Of a stretch of 64,000 bases of DNA, positions 1-8,619 are shown piece after piece; position 1 is the stretch's first letter, and every line of letters starts with the position of its first letter. The position numbers and the translations under genes were made by a program. The DNA comes from Mycolicibacterium arenosum (GTDB lineage: Bacteria > Actinomycetota > Actinomycetes > Mycobacteriales > Mycobacteriaceae), in the NCBI RefSeq assembly GCF_024320865.1, contig NZ_JANDBD010000019.1, positions 1-64,000 of the forward strand, read 5' to 3'. The notes under the pieces are model-generated. The model did no database searches. It had not been told where the DNA came from and was given only the letters and a program-made list of their open reading frames with translations.

Positions 1-131
1 TATGGACAAATCACCTTGAAAGCCATCTATGGCAAGTGTTTTCCGAGTCACCCAGCAGCCCACCGGATCGACCCCCGTCGAAGCCGTCCGGTTGCCATCA
101 CTGTGCACCAATAGGTGTTTTCGTTGACCGG

Positions 132-623
132 CTACTGTGCCGTCGGCTGAATCGACACCAGTCGGAACGAGCCCGACTGGGCGTCGTCGGGCGTGAAGCG
201 GACCGTGAGGGTGTCCGGGGGGAACCGGGTGGCCATCTCGTTCAAGGTCCGGGACAGAAACACTTTCGCCTTGGCGTTGCCGTACCAGTTCGGGTCGGAC
301 GGGTCGACGCTGAGATCTCTCGTCTGCTCGATCGCCGTGTCCCACTGCTGCACCGCGTCAGGCCTCGCGTCTCCGAATCCGGTGGACTGCAGGTAGGCGT
401 CCTCCGCTCCTGAGAGCGTGACCACTGCTCCGCCACCGACCGGCGTACCGGTGATCGTGCCGTTGACGACGTCGGCGGTGACCGACGCCAGCCGCGCCGT
501 GCACACGTCGTCGACGACGCTGGACGGCCCGCAGAACTCCGGCAGCGGGTCGGCGTGAGCCGGAGCGGCGGGTAGTACGAGCACGCCAACGGCGGCTATC
601 GCACAAGTGAACAGGCGGGGCAT
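132..623 (-). CDS. Secreted hypothetical protein (163 aa)
   Basis: Exported protein of unknown function. The N-terminus is a Sec-type signal peptide: a short basic start (MPRLF), a hydrophobic core and an AHA-DP cleavage site near residue 25. The mature part has two Cys close to its N-terminus (in EFCGPSS and DDVCTA) that could form a disulfide. It has no membrane segment and no recognised motif. The same frame stays open for another 1.4 kb upstream, but that part is antisense to the exporter gene; the ATG at 623 is where the signal peptide begins. Transcribed divergently from the exporter. Confidence 0.75.
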   Translation of the reverse strand: MPRLFTCAIAAVGVLVLPAAPAHADPLPEFCGPSSVVDDVCTARLASVTADVVNGTITGTPVGGGAVVTLSGAEDAYLQSTGFGDARPDAVQQWDTAIEQTRDLSVDPSDPNWYGNAKAKVFLSRTLNEMATRFPPDTLTVRFTPDDAQSGSFRLVSIQPTAQ

Positions 624-794
624 CACGGGAATGTATTCGGTGGGTGCGCAGCGGGGGTTACACGTTGGTGTGCTGACTCTCACCGCGCGAATGGTCGAAC
701 AGGGAATTCGCCAGGAGTAAAATCGGTTTTGCTCATGACCGCGTTGTGCGATCGTTCCGAGTAGACATCTCAAAAGCAGTAGCAGGAGGACAGT

Positions 795-2258
795 GTGGTG
801 GAGTCGACCCGTGCTCACACGGGCCAGGCCTCGCGTGCGCGTCAACCAGGGATTCTGACCCGGATCGTTCGGGAGACCGACCCGCCGACCGACACCATGC
901 AGCGCATCACGGCACCGCTGCGCACCAACGCCGACGAGGCATACAACATCCGCGTCGGCGAAGTGCTCGATCTGGCCGGCAACATCGGCGCCCTGCTGAT
1001 GGCGTCCGGGATGCCAGCGACCGCCACCATGGACCAGGTCACGGCCATCGCGGCCGCGTACGGCATCGAGCGGTGCGAGGTCGACGTCATCAGCACCACG
1101 ATCCACGTCGCCGCCTATCGCGGCCCGTCGGTTCCCGCGGCCAGCACGCTGCACGTGGTGCAGTCCCGGTCGATCGACTTCAGCCGGCTGGCGGCCGTCG
1201 ACCGCCTGATCGCCCGCATTCGCGCGGGCGACGTGTCCTCGTCGGACGCCCGCAATGAGCTCGACGCCATCGTCACCGCGCCGCACCCGTACAAGCGCTG
1301 GATCGCCACCCTCGCGTGGGGCGCGCTCGCGTTCGCGACGGCGGGCACGCTGGGCGCCACCTGGCTCGCGTGTCTGGTCAGCGCGCTGAGCGCCATGACG
1401 ATCGACCGCGTCAACCGACGACTGAACCGGCACGGGCTGCCGTTCTTCTTCCAGTACGTGGTCGGTGGCGCCATCGCGACTGCGCCGCCGCTGCTGCTCT
1501 ACTGGTTCGGCCCGAAAATGGGGCTGTACTTCGAACCGACCGTGGCCATCGCAGCCGGGCTCGTGGTGCTCCTCGCCGGTCTGTCGTTGGTGGGCTCCGT
1601 CGGCGATGTCATCACCGGTGCCCCGGTCACCGCGGCGGGTCGCTTCTTCGAACTGGTCATGATGACGGGCGCGACGATCGCCGGTGTCGCCGTCGTCCTG
1701 CACCTCGCCAATCGCTACGGCGCGCCGTGGATCGACATCAGTGCCAGCGCACCACCGGCGTTGGCGGAGTTCCCGGCCCGCGTCGCGTTCGGCGCGGCCA
1801 GCGCGGCCGCGTACGCCCTGGCGTGCTACGCGGAGAGGTCCGCGGCGGTGGCGGCCGCGTTCGGCGGCGCGGCGGGGACCATCGCGTTCCTCGTCGCTCA
1901 GGGTGCGGGACTGGGTGTCGTGGTCGCGTCGTTCATCGCCGCCGTGCCGATCGGCTTGGTCGGCCGCTTGATGGAGCGTCGTAATCTCGCGCCGCCGCTC
2001 GTCGTGTCGATCGCGGGCATCGTGCCCCTGCTCCCTGGTCTCGCACTGCTGCACGGGGTGTACGCGATCCTCAACGAGCAGTCGGCGATCGGGTTCGCGG
2101 CGGTTCTCGGCGCGTTCGCCGTCGGCACCGCGCTCGCCGCCGGAGTCACGTTGGGCGAATGGAGTTCCTGGAAGGTGCGGCGCCGCCGGCTTCGGGCCCG
2201 GCGCGGCAGCCGCGGTACGCGACTCGCGCGCCGCGGAGCGTTGAGTTCCGCCGACTAG
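795..2258 (+). CDS. Threonine/serine exporter (ThrE) family membrane protein
   Basis: 487-aa inner-membrane protein of the ThrE/DUF1212-DUF3815 family, known for proton-driven export of Thr/Ser in corynebacteria; the substrate here is inferred. The soluble N-terminal half (about residues 40-160) carries the family pattern, including MASGMPATATMDQV and DVISTTIH. The rest (about 170-465) is a run of about ten hydrophobic segments, followed by an Arg-rich cytosolic tail. The start is GTG at 795 (a second GTG follows at 798), with a strong AGGAGGA at 784-790. A Thr-rich first 35 residues precede the domain. It stands alone between genes of unrelated function. Confidence 0.85.
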   Translation: MVESTRAHTGQASRARQPGILTRIVRETDPPTDTMQRITAPLRTNADEAYNIRVGEVLDLAGNIGALLMASGMPATATMDQVTAIAAAYGIERCEVDVISTTIHVAAYRGPSVPAASTLHVVQSRSIDFSRLAAVDRLIARIRAGDVSSSDARNELDAIVTAPHPYKRWIATLAWGALAFATAGTLGATWLACLVSALSAMTIDRVNRRLNRHGLPFFFQYVVGGAIATAPPLLLYWFGPKMGLYFEPTVAIAAGLVVLLAGLSLVGSVGDVITGAPVTAAGRFFELVMMTGATIAGVAVVLHLANRYGAPWIDISASAPPALAEFPARVAFGAASAAAYALACYAERSAAVAAAFGGAAGTIAFLVAQGAGLGVVVASFIAAVPIGLVGRLMERRNLAPPLVVSIAGIVPLLPGLALLHGVYAILNEQSAIGFAAVLGAFAVGTALAAGVTLGEWSSWKVRRRRLRARRGSRGTRLARRGALSSAD

Positions 2259-2307
2259 CTGTGCGGTGGTCGGGAATTACCCGGCCTCCGCGAACGCTCT
2301 CACCTGC

Positions 2308-2943
2308 GTGAGCAAGCACTATCCGGCGATCGCGTTCACCGACGACGTCCGCGCCGTTCAGCATCAGCACGGCAGCGATGCGTTCTACGATCGTAAGCGC
2401 GTCGCCGGGAAGGCATCCGCCGTGCCCGATCTGTTGACGGATGACGAGAAGGACTTCCTCGCCGAACGCGACGGCTTCTACCTCGCGACAGTCGGCGAGA
2501 CCGGGTGGCCGTACGTCCAATTCCGTGGCGGTCCAAGGGGATTCGTACACACACCGGACGACCGCTCGATCGCCTGGGCCGACTTCCGCGGCAATCTCCA
2601 GTACATCAGCACCGGCAATCTCGAGAGTAGCGATCGCGTGGCGCTGATCGCCGTCGATTACGCACACCGGCGTCGCCTGAAGCTGTTCGGCCACGCTCGC
2701 ATCGTCACCGTCGACCAGGACCCCCAGTTGATGGCCGCGCTGAGCGACCCGGCCTACGACGCCGTCGTCGAACGAGCCGTCGTGGTCACCGTCGAGGCGT
2801 TCGACTGGAACTGCCCGCAGCACATCACCCCGCGGTTCACCGCCGCGGAACTCCAGCCGGTTCTCGCCGATCTGACGGACAAACTGACCGCACTGGAGGA
2901 CGAGAACGCCGCCCTGAAGGCCGCGCTGGCCGGGCGCAGCTAG
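2308..2943 (+). CDS. Pyridoxamine 5'-phosphate oxidase-fold (FMN-binding split barrel) protein
   Basis: About 211 aa, a probable flavin-dependent oxidoreductase. The split-barrel core is visible: LTDDEKDFLAERDGFYLATV, then GWPYVQFRGGPRGF and a GNL segment before a strand ending ALIAVDYAHRRRLKLFGHA. The C-terminus (DLTDKLTALEDENAALKAAL) is a short predicted coiled coil. I place the start at GTG 2308 because MSKHYPAIAFT is the usual beginning of this subfamily. GTG 2266 is also in frame, and neither has a good ribosome site. The substrate is unknown. Classic PNPOx enzymes need extra residues that I cannot confirm, so pyridoxal synthesis should not be assumed. Confidence 0.75.
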   Translation: MSKHYPAIAFTDDVRAVQHQHGSDAFYDRKRVAGKASAVPDLLTDDEKDFLAERDGFYLATVGETGWPYVQFRGGPRGFVHTPDDRSIAWADFRGNLQYISTGNLESSDRVALIAVDYAHRRRLKLFGHARIVTVDQDPQLMAALSDPAYDAVVERAVVVTVEAFDWNCPQHITPRFTAAELQPVLADLTDKLTALEDENAALKAALAGRS

Positions 2944-3239
2944 CTGCTCTGGCAACCATCGCATCGAGACTCGGTCGGATGCCTGCAATCTTTTGTGTTG
3001 TGACGTCTGGGTACGTCTGTGACCACTGGTACAGATAGTCCTCACGCTGCAGTAACCACCGAGTAGTTGCTATCGCTTTGCTGATGGCAAACGTTACAAG
3101 ATCAAAAAGATCCTCTGTACAGCGATAACGCAATCATTACGAAGTCGAAAGGGTATTGCATCCGACTTGCTGTTCGCTATTCTGAGCAAAGTCTCTGGTC
3201 CATCGGCGGGCCGGACTGTCACGAAGGGTAAGGGCTAAC
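2944..3239. other. Intergenic region, about 300 bp
   Basis: AT-richer than its surroundings, with no credible reading frame. It probably holds the promoter and leader of the secreted gene at 3240. Near 3098-3113 is a short GATC-aaaaa-GATC palindrome. A purine-rich GAAGGGTAAGGG just before 3240 serves as ribosome site. No clear -35/-10 pair could be assigned. Confidence 0.4.
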
Positions 3240-3617
3240 ATGGCTAAGGTCTCGGTGCCGTCGAGCAAGCTCGCGGCAAAGATGGTTGGCGTCGGACTGG
3301 TCGCGGGCGGGCTGATGCTCGGGCTGCCGGCTGCGATGGCGTCCGCCGACCCGCTCGGCGACGCGCTCGGCGGTGCGGTCAACGGCGCGAACGGTGCCGT
3401 CCAGAACGTGGTCAACCAGAACAACGCAGGCTTGCAGGGCATCACCGCGATCAACAACGGCGGTCTCCAGGCTGGCACCGCGACCAACAACACCGGCCTT
3501 CAGGCGGGTCTGCTGGAGGTGAGCAAGAACGCTCAGGCGGGCGGGCTCGCCACGTCGTCCGCGATTGCCAACACCAACAACTTCGTGCGGTTCGCCGTGT
3601 TCGGCATCCTGCGCTGA
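3240..3617 (+). CDS. Secreted Asn/Gly-rich repeat protein (125 aa)
   Basis: Small exported protein. Residues 1-37 are a signal peptide ending ASA-DP. The mature part is low in aromatic and charged residues and has imperfect repeats built on NN-x-GLQ-A/G-G: NNAGLQGI, NNGGLQAG, NNTGLQAG, then NAQAGGLAT. Such regular Asn/Gly/Gln turns suggest a beta-solenoid-like or surface-adhesive structure, which is inference. The ribosome site is AAGGG shortly upstream, and a strong terminator hairpin follows at 3634. Function unknown. Confidence 0.75.
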   Translation: MAKVSVPSSKLAAKMVGVGLVAGGLMLGLPAAMASADPLGDALGGAVNGANGAVQNVVNQNNAGLQGITAINNGGLQAGTATNNTGLQAGLLEVSKNAQAGGLATSSAIANTNNFVRFAVFGILR

Positions 3618-3633
3618 CACGGAAGCCTTACGC

Positions 3634-3664
3634 GAAGGGGTCGAGCCGCCGGCTCGGCCCCTTC
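3634..3664 (+). terminator. Intrinsic-type terminator hairpin
   Basis: GAAGGGGTCGAGCC, loop GCC, GGCTCGGCCCCTTC: a 14-bp stem with a single G-T wobble, 16 nt after the stop of the secreted repeat protein and before the lipoprotein gene. Only a weak T-rich tail (GTCGTT) follows. Confidence 0.7.
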
Positions 3665-3711
3665 GTCGTTCTGTGCACCGGGTACTCCCCGAATGCGGTT
3701 ACCTTGGCTTC

Positions 3712-4656
3712 ATGATCAACGTGAACCGCCTGTGGACGGCGGTCGGTGGGGGAATCGTCACGATCGCGCTGTTGTCCGGATGCTCTGCGGGGCAGGACCG
3801 CATGCCGGAGGCGCCGCCCAGCGCGCCGGGTGTGACGGCCGACGGAGTGGCTGCGCCGGCGCCGGAGTTCGGACCCGTCGACGAGCCGGCTACCAAGCGA
3901 GACGTCGTCAAGACCGCGTCCATGACCGTCAGAACCGGCAATCCGTCCGAGGCCGCCGACAAGGCCGCCGTGATCGCGGAGAACGCGTCGGGCCGGGTCG
4001 ACCGTCGCACCGAGAACGCTGGCACCGGCCGCGGTCGGGCCTCCACGACGATCGTGTTGCGGGTCCCGGTCGGCCAGCTCGACGGTGTGGTGCGTGAGCT
4101 TAAGGAACTGGGAACGGTGCAGACCGCCGAAACGACGGCCGATGACGTGACCGCTCAGCGCGTCGACCTCGACGCCAGGATCAAGGCGCTGCAGACATCG
4201 GTGGACCGGCTGCTCGGGATCATGCGCGACGCGACGGATCCGGATTCGCTCATTCGGGCCGAGGACGCGCTGTCCGAACGTCAAGCCGAACTCGACAGCC
4301 TGCGCGCCCAGCGCGAGCAACTCGGTGACCAGATCGCCTACAGCACCGTCGACGTCAGCTTCGTCGCCGACCAGATCGGCGGCCCGACACCCGAGCAGTA
4401 CAGCGGCTTCCTCGGTCAGGTCGAACGGGGCTGGGACGGCTTGGTCGCCGTGGTGGGCAATCTCGTTCTGCTTCTCGGGCTGTTGCTGCCGTGGCTCGGC
4501 GCGCTCGCCGTCGTCGGCGTTGGGCTGTACCTGATCATTCGGACCGCCCGTCGACGCGAACGCGGCGGCCCTCCGCCTGCGCAGCCTGTCGTGGCCGCTG
4601 CCGCCGACACGCCGACGACCCCCGACCAGAGCCGGGGATCGTCGGGTGAGAGCTAG
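3712..4656 (+). CDS. DUF4349 domain lipoprotein with C-terminal membrane segment
   Basis: 314-aa cell-envelope protein. A lipobox (LLSGC, lipidated Cys24) ends the signal sequence. The DUF4349 domain (about 60-250) begins KRDVVKTASMTV and includes a coiled-coil helix pair, roughly 155-225, rich in DARIKALQTSVDRL and ERQAELDSLRAQ. A single strong membrane segment (about 255-285, VVGNLVLLLGLLLPWLGALA) is followed by an Arg-rich stop-transfer and a Pro/Ala tail. Being both lipidated and membrane-spanning is normal for this family. The start is ATG 3712; an open frame further upstream crosses the terminator and is not used. Function unknown. Confidence 0.8.
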   Translation: MINVNRLWTAVGGGIVTIALLSGCSAGQDRMPEAPPSAPGVTADGVAAPAPEFGPVDEPATKRDVVKTASMTVRTGNPSEAADKAAVIAENASGRVDRRTENAGTGRGRASTTIVLRVPVGQLDGVVRELKELGTVQTAETTADDVTAQRVDLDARIKALQTSVDRLLGIMRDATDPDSLIRAEDALSERQAELDSLRAQREQLGDQIAYSTVDVSFVADQIGGPTPEQYSGFLGQVERGWDGLVAVVGNLVLLLGLLLPWLGALAVVGVGLYLIIRTARRRERGGPPPAQPVVAAAADTPTTPDQSRGSSGES

Positions 4657-4676
4657 AAGGAACGTCTAGCAGGGAC

Positions 4677-4967
4677 TCAGGAGGCGCGGCGGATGCCGCG
4701 CTTGAGCAGGAGCTCGCGCTCGGATTCGGACAGTCCGCCCCAGATGCCGTAGGGCTCGCCGACCGCGAGTGCGTGTGAACGGCACTGGGCGATCACCGGG
4801 CACGCCCGGCACATCTCCTTGGCGCGCATCTCCCGCTGGGCGCGCGCACGGCCGCGCTCGCCGTCGGGATGGAAGAACATTGAAGAATCGACACCCCTGC
4901 AGGTGCCTGCCATTTGCCAATCCCAAATGTCGGCGTTGGGTCCGGGTAGCTGCTGCGGCTGTGGCAT
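4677..4967 (-). CDS. whiB3: WhiB3 iron-sulfur redox-sensing regulator
   Basis: 96-aa Wbl-family protein that binds a 4Fe-4S cluster. In M. tuberculosis WhiB3 pairs with the primary sigma factor and controls redox balance, polyketide lipids and virulence. The four cluster ligands are C23, C53, C56 and C62, the last three in CRACPVIAQC. The GIWGG turn is at 74-78, followed by the basic GIRR tail used for DNA contact. It is close to Rv3416 along its length but lacks a few C-terminal residues. The start is ATG 4967, which gives the conserved MPQP beginning. Gene order with the Rv3415c homologue and sigD matches M. tuberculosis. Confidence 0.93.
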   Translation of the reverse strand: MPQPQQLPGPNADIWDWQMAGTCRGVDSSMFFHPDGERGRARAQREMRAKEMCRACPVIAQCRSHALAVGEPYGIWGGLSESERELLLKRGIRRAS

Positions 4968-5413
4968 GTGGGAAACCCCTCTCTGCACATTCCATTTCGC
5001 GTGTGCGAAACGGAGTGTGTTGAGTCGAAAAACCGATCCGAGCTCGTGTCGCCGATGACTACTCGTGCAGACAACGTAGAAGGGCCCCGGAAAACACGTC
5101 AATACCCAGCACGTGTGCTCAGGCACATACCGGCAGCGTGAGAATTTACATCACGTTCATCATTGGGACCCGCGCGAAACTTGCGGGGTGATTACGAAAC
5201 GCCCGCTCTACGACATCATTTCGTGTTTTCGCTGTTCGCCATAACCGGCCTTAGCGTGCGCGCCCGGCCCGCCTAGGTGGCAGTTGACATGTCGGTAACA
5301 TTCCGACCATCAACTGTTAACCAAAGTTGCGTTGGCAACACTTCTCCTGGCCGGACCGCCGGTATCGGGTTCTCGCCGTGGCGATTCCGGGCGGTTGATA
5401 GCGTCCCGGTTCG
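4968..5413. other. whiB3 / Rv3415c-like divergent intergenic region (446 bp)
   Basis: Long regulatory gap between divergent genes, with no convincing coding frame. It contains the whiB3 leader on the minus strand and a nested inverted repeat at 5281-5316 described separately. WhiB3 genes are known for complex promoters. I could not assign start sites or a sigma class from sequence alone. Confidence 0.5.
5281..5316. promoter_or_regulatory. Nested inverted repeat upstream of the Rv3415c-like gene
   Basis: Outer arms CAGTTGA (5281-5287) and TCAACTG (5310-5316) are perfect complements. Inside them lie TCGG (5292-5295) and CCGA (5303-5306). A TTGACA hexamer overlaps the left arm, but no good -10 lies at the right distance. 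It could be an operator or a leader hairpin. Confidence 0.35.
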
Positions 5414-6193
5414 ATGAACACCTTGGCCGATGCCGCATTCGGCGGCCACCCCTGGCGCTGGCCGTTGCCGCCCGCGCGCACGCCGGAGGAGCGGTGGCTG
5501 CGCGCAGTCGCCGCCGGCGGCCAGGGTCGGTATGCAGCCGCCCTCACCGACCTGGGCGCCCTCGAGCGAGCCGACGGGGCGGGACCACTTCGCTCGCTGG
5601 CGTTCAGCACTCGGGCCTCGTTTTTGCGGCAGCTCGGCTGGCACGCCGCCGCGCGCCCGTGGGACGGCCGGGCCCTGGCCCTCGCGGACACGCATTCCGA
5701 CGCCCGCGCCGACGCGCTGATCGGCTTGGCCGCCGATGCGCTGGGCGTCGGACGGTTCGCGCTGTCGGCCCGTCTCCTGGACCGCGCGCGGCCGGTCGTC
5801 GGTGCCGGCACGTCGCCCCGGTTGCCCGTGCGGCTGGCGTGGGTGAGTGCGGAACTGGCGATGTTCACGAGCCGCGGCGCCGAGGCGGTGGAGCACGCGC
5901 GAGCGGCCGTCGCACTCGCCAAGGACCTCGGTTCGACCCGACACGCCGTGAAGTCCGACGTTGTGCACGCGGCGGCGCTGTGCAGTGCGGGCGAGCTCGA
6001 CGACGCGCGCCGCGTCGCCGACGGCGCCCTCGACGCCGCCGAGGACTCCGGACTGCTACCGCTGAGCTGGGCGTTGGCGTGTCTGCTCGGCGACATCGGG
6101 AGCGCGACCCGCCCGCCCGACACGATCGCGGAGATCCGAACTCGCAGCGCAAACGTCGTAGAAGATCGTGGTGGCGCGTGGTCGAGTCGCTGA
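5414..6193 (+). CDS. Rv3415c-like helical-repeat protein
   Basis: 259-aa soluble protein orthologous by position and sequence character to Rv3415c. It is made of Ala/Arg/Leu-rich helices in TPR-like pairs (for example GRYAAALTDLGALERA, HAAARPWDGRALALAD, ARAAVALAKDLGSTRH), consistent with a protein-protein interaction role. No catalytic motif is visible. It sits 88 bp upstream of sigD on the same strand, so cotranscription is possible. Its function in the SigD pathway is not established. Start ATG 5414. Confidence 0.75.
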   Translation: MNTLADAAFGGHPWRWPLPPARTPEERWLRAVAAGGQGRYAAALTDLGALERADGAGPLRSLAFSTRASFLRQLGWHAAARPWDGRALALADTHSDARADALIGLAADALGVGRFALSARLLDRARPVVGAGTSPRLPVRLAWVSAELAMFTSRGAEAVEHARAAVALAKDLGSTRHAVKSDVVHAAALCSAGELDDARRVADGALDAAEDSGLLPLSWALACLLGDIGSATRPPDTIAEIRTRSANVVEDRGGAWSSR

Positions 6194-6281
6194 TTCCACG
6201 CGTCACAGCCGGATCATTAGTCTTTAGCTGACGCATCGGCCCCGATGCACCCCATCCGTAACGCTGGAGAAGCCGCCCACG

Positions 6282-6860
6282 ATGACAATTTCGGGAGATG
6301 GTCTCGATGATGTCGTTGCTAGAGCAGTGGCGGGTGATCGAGGCGCACTTCAAGAAGTGCTGGTAACCATCCGGCCGATCGTCCTCCGCTACTGCCGGGC
6401 GAGGATCGGCTCCGCGGAGAGATCCGGGTTATCGGCGGACGACGTTGCTCAGGAGGTGTGCTTGGCCGCCATCACGGCGCTGCCGCGCTACAGGGATCAG
6501 GGACGACCCTTCCTGGCCTTCGTATACGGCATCGCCGCTCACAAGGTCGCCGACGCATATCGAGCCATGGGACGAAATCAATCCGACGCCACAGACACCC
6601 TGCCGGACCGAGCGTCGTCCGACCTGGGGCCCGAGCAACTCGCGATGAACGCCGAGGCCTCGGCCCGAATGGAGCAGCTCCTCGCGGTGCTTCCCGAAAA
6701 GCAACGCGAAATCGTCATCCTGCGCATCGTGGTGGGCATGAGCGCTGAGGAGACCGCCGAAGCGGTCGGCAGCACCGCCGGCGCCGTGCGCGTCGCGCAG
6801 CACCGAGCGCTGACAAGACTGAAGTCCGAACTCGACGGAAGGGGGGAAGGACGTGCCTGA
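6282..6860 (+). CDS. sigD: RNA polymerase ECF sigma factor SigD
   Basis: 192-aa group 4 sigma factor. Region 2 (about 20-95) includes DDVAQEVCLAAITALPRYRD and FLAFVYGIAAHKVADAYR, for -10 recognition and core binding. Region 4 (about 130-185) includes LPEKQREIVILRIVVGMSAE and the helix-turn-helix ETAEAVGSTAGAVRVAQHRA. In M. tuberculosis SigD acts in starvation and stationary phase. The stop codon lies inside the next gene (8-nt overlap), a usual sigma/anti-sigma coupling. Confidence 0.93.
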   Translation: MTISGDGLDDVVARAVAGDRGALQEVLVTIRPIVLRYCRARIGSAERSGLSADDVAQEVCLAAITALPRYRDQGRPFLAFVYGIAAHKVADAYRAMGRNQSDATDTLPDRASSDLGPEQLAMNAEASARMEQLLAVLPEKQREIVILRIVVGMSAEETAEAVGSTAGAVRVAQHRALTRLKSELDGRGEGRA

Positions 6861-8043
6861 TTTCGGCCGCTGGACCTCCAACGGCGGAGACCCGTCGCTC
6901 AACGACGTCAACCGCGTCGACCGGTTCTTCGACGCCCTCGGCTCGAACGAGACTGCGTACTCGACCGACCACGCCGAGGCCGAACTCGCCTTCCTGTTCG
7001 CCGACTGGCGTGACGAGGTGCGCACTGCACCCGTCACCGCGCCGGTCACCACCCGCGACGCCGTCGACGCGCTGAACGCCGGACTCGGCGCCCGCAAGCG
7101 CGGCCGGTCGACCCTCGTTCTGGTCGGCTCGGCGGCCGCCGCGGTGCTCTGCATCGGTGGCTTCGGTGCCGCGGTGTACTCCGCAGGCCCCGGCGACGCG
7201 TTCTACGGCATCCGCTCGTCGCTGTTCGGTGAGCAGGCCACCCGTGACGACGCCGTCATGCTCGCCGCGCAGGCGGAGATGCAGCAGGTGCAGAAGCTCA
7301 TCGACGACGGTCAGTGGGAGCAGGCGCAGGACAAGCTGGTCGCGCTCAGCAGCACCGTGCAGAGCGTCGAAACCCCCGAGCAGAAGCAGCAACTGGTCGA
7401 CCAGTACAACCAGCTGACGGTCAAGGTCGTCGAGCAGGATCCGGCGGCGACGCTGCCGCCCGACGCACCGCTGCCGACGTTCACCGATTCGCCGCTGACG
7501 CTGTTGCCGATCCCGACCTTCCAAGTCGGGGACACCACGACCTCGACGACGTCGGAGACTTCCGGGACCACGTCGACCGAGCCGTCGGACACGACCACAA
7601 CGTCGACGTCCACGACGACATCCCCGTCCGATTCGGCCACGACGTCGACTCCCGGCCCGGAGGTCATGCTGACCACGCCGCCCACGTCGTCGGGTGACGC
7701 GTCGTCGAACCCGGCGACCACGCCGCCGTCGACACCACCGTCGGGCACCACCACGACCACCACGCGCGTGGAGGTGACATCGGTCACGTCGGTTCCGTCG
7801 GCCCCGCCGTCATCGCAGGCACCGCCGCCGCCGTCACCGCGGTCCGAGCCGTCGCAGGCCCCGCCGCCGAGCGTGGTCCCCACGCGTGCCCCTCAGTCGG
7901 TTCCCGCCCCGCCACCGGCGTCGTCGGTGCCCGCCGAAGCTCCCGCACCGGTCGAAGCGCCGTCGTCAGAGCGGCCGGCACCCAAGCCGCCGCGCGTGGA
8001 GGAACCGGCGCCGGTCACGACCACCGTCGCGCCGCCGAGCTAA
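6853..8043 (+). CDS. rsdA: Anti-sigma-D factor RsdA
   Basis: 396-aa membrane-bound anti-sigma factor, homologue of Rv3413c. The cytosolic N-terminus (about 15-60, with VDRFFDALGSN and AELAFLFADWRDEV) is the SigD-binding part. One membrane helix spans about 86-110. Outside is a helical stretch (about 120-190) and then a very long Thr/Ser/Pro-rich tail from about 210 to the end, with no folded domain. The tail fits a cell-wall-spanning or protease-accessible linker; in M. tuberculosis release of SigD involves proteolysis of RsdA. The GTG start at 6853 overlaps sigD and has a strong GGGGGGAAGG before it. Confidence 0.88.
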   Translation: MPDFGRWTSNGGDPSLNDVNRVDRFFDALGSNETAYSTDHAEAELAFLFADWRDEVRTAPVTAPVTTRDAVDALNAGLGARKRGRSTLVLVGSAAAAVLCIGGFGAAVYSAGPGDAFYGIRSSLFGEQATRDDAVMLAAQAEMQQVQKLIDDGQWEQAQDKLVALSSTVQSVETPEQKQQLVDQYNQLTVKVVEQDPAATLPPDAPLPTFTDSPLTLLPIPTFQVGDTTTSTTSETSGTTSTEPSDTTTTSTSTTTSPSDSATTSTPGPEVMLTTPPTSSGDASSNPATTPPSTPPSGTTTTTTRVEVTSVTSVPSAPPSSQAPPPPSPRSEPSQAPPPSVVPTRAPQSVPAPPPASSVPAEAPAPVEAPSSERPAPKPPRVEEPAPVTTTVAPPS

Positions 8044-8059
8044 TCGAAGAGTTGCGCCG

Positions 8060-8464
8060 TCAGCGATATCCGTCGTGGTCCGACGTGGCCTCGTTGAGCG
8101 ACGCGTCGGCGTAGCCGCGGCAGTAATCCCAGGTCACATAGGCTTCGGGCTCGGGATCGTAGGCGGGCTCGTGGGGGCGAACCGTGCCGTCCACCAGCAA
8201 CTGCAGCAGGTTCGCTCGCAGCATGTCCCAGTCGTGATAGTGATCCTGCTGGCACTCGTCGCAGCAGACCACCAGTCCGCGAATGCCCTTGTGCGCCAAA
8301 AGCGCCTCGTAAACCGCCAAGTCGGCGAGATCGGCCTCGACCGCGACACGTTCCTGCGGATCGAGCGGCTGGCCCGGCTCGATCGCGTCGAGAGCCGCCG
8401 ACGGATCGCAAGGGTCGTCGGCGAACGGATCGGGGGGCAAACCCGGCGGCAGGTGGTCGCGCAC
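8060..8464 (-). CDS. DUF5319 family protein (Rv3412-like)
   Basis: 134-aa acidic cytosolic protein, nearly collinear with Rv3412. It has a CCDECQQDHYHDWDML segment (about 66-82) whose Cys, Asp and His could bind metal, and an ADLAVYEALLAHKGIRGL helix before it. It ends with DYCRGYADASLNEA. The start is GTG 8464, giving the conserved VRDHLPPGLPPDPF. The frame continues further upstream but without homologous sequence. Convergent with rsdA (16 nt between stops) and divergent from guaB2. Function unknown. Confidence 0.85.
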   Translation of the reverse strand: MRDHLPPGLPPDPFADDPCDPSAALDAIEPGQPLDPQERVAVEADLADLAVYEALLAHKGIRGLVVCCDECQQDHYHDWDMLRANLLQLLVDGTVRPHEPAYDPEPEAYVTWDYCRGYADASLNEATSDHDGYR

Positions 8465-8619
8465 GGGTCCACAGTACTCAGGCCCCTGGGTATCGCGCCA
8501 GCGCTCCACGCCGCAGGTCGAGTGGGCGCGGCATGTCGGCGGCGAGCATCCGGATAGGATGGATACCTCAGTCTCGCCGGAAGTCTGAACGTGCCCCGCG
8601 CCGTACTGGAGGCCCATAA

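Noticed and set aside
5284..5312. TTGACA hexamer as a sigma-A promoter for the Rv3415c-like gene
   Set aside because: No acceptable -10 hexamer lies 16-19 bp downstream; the hexamer falls inside an inverted repeat instead.
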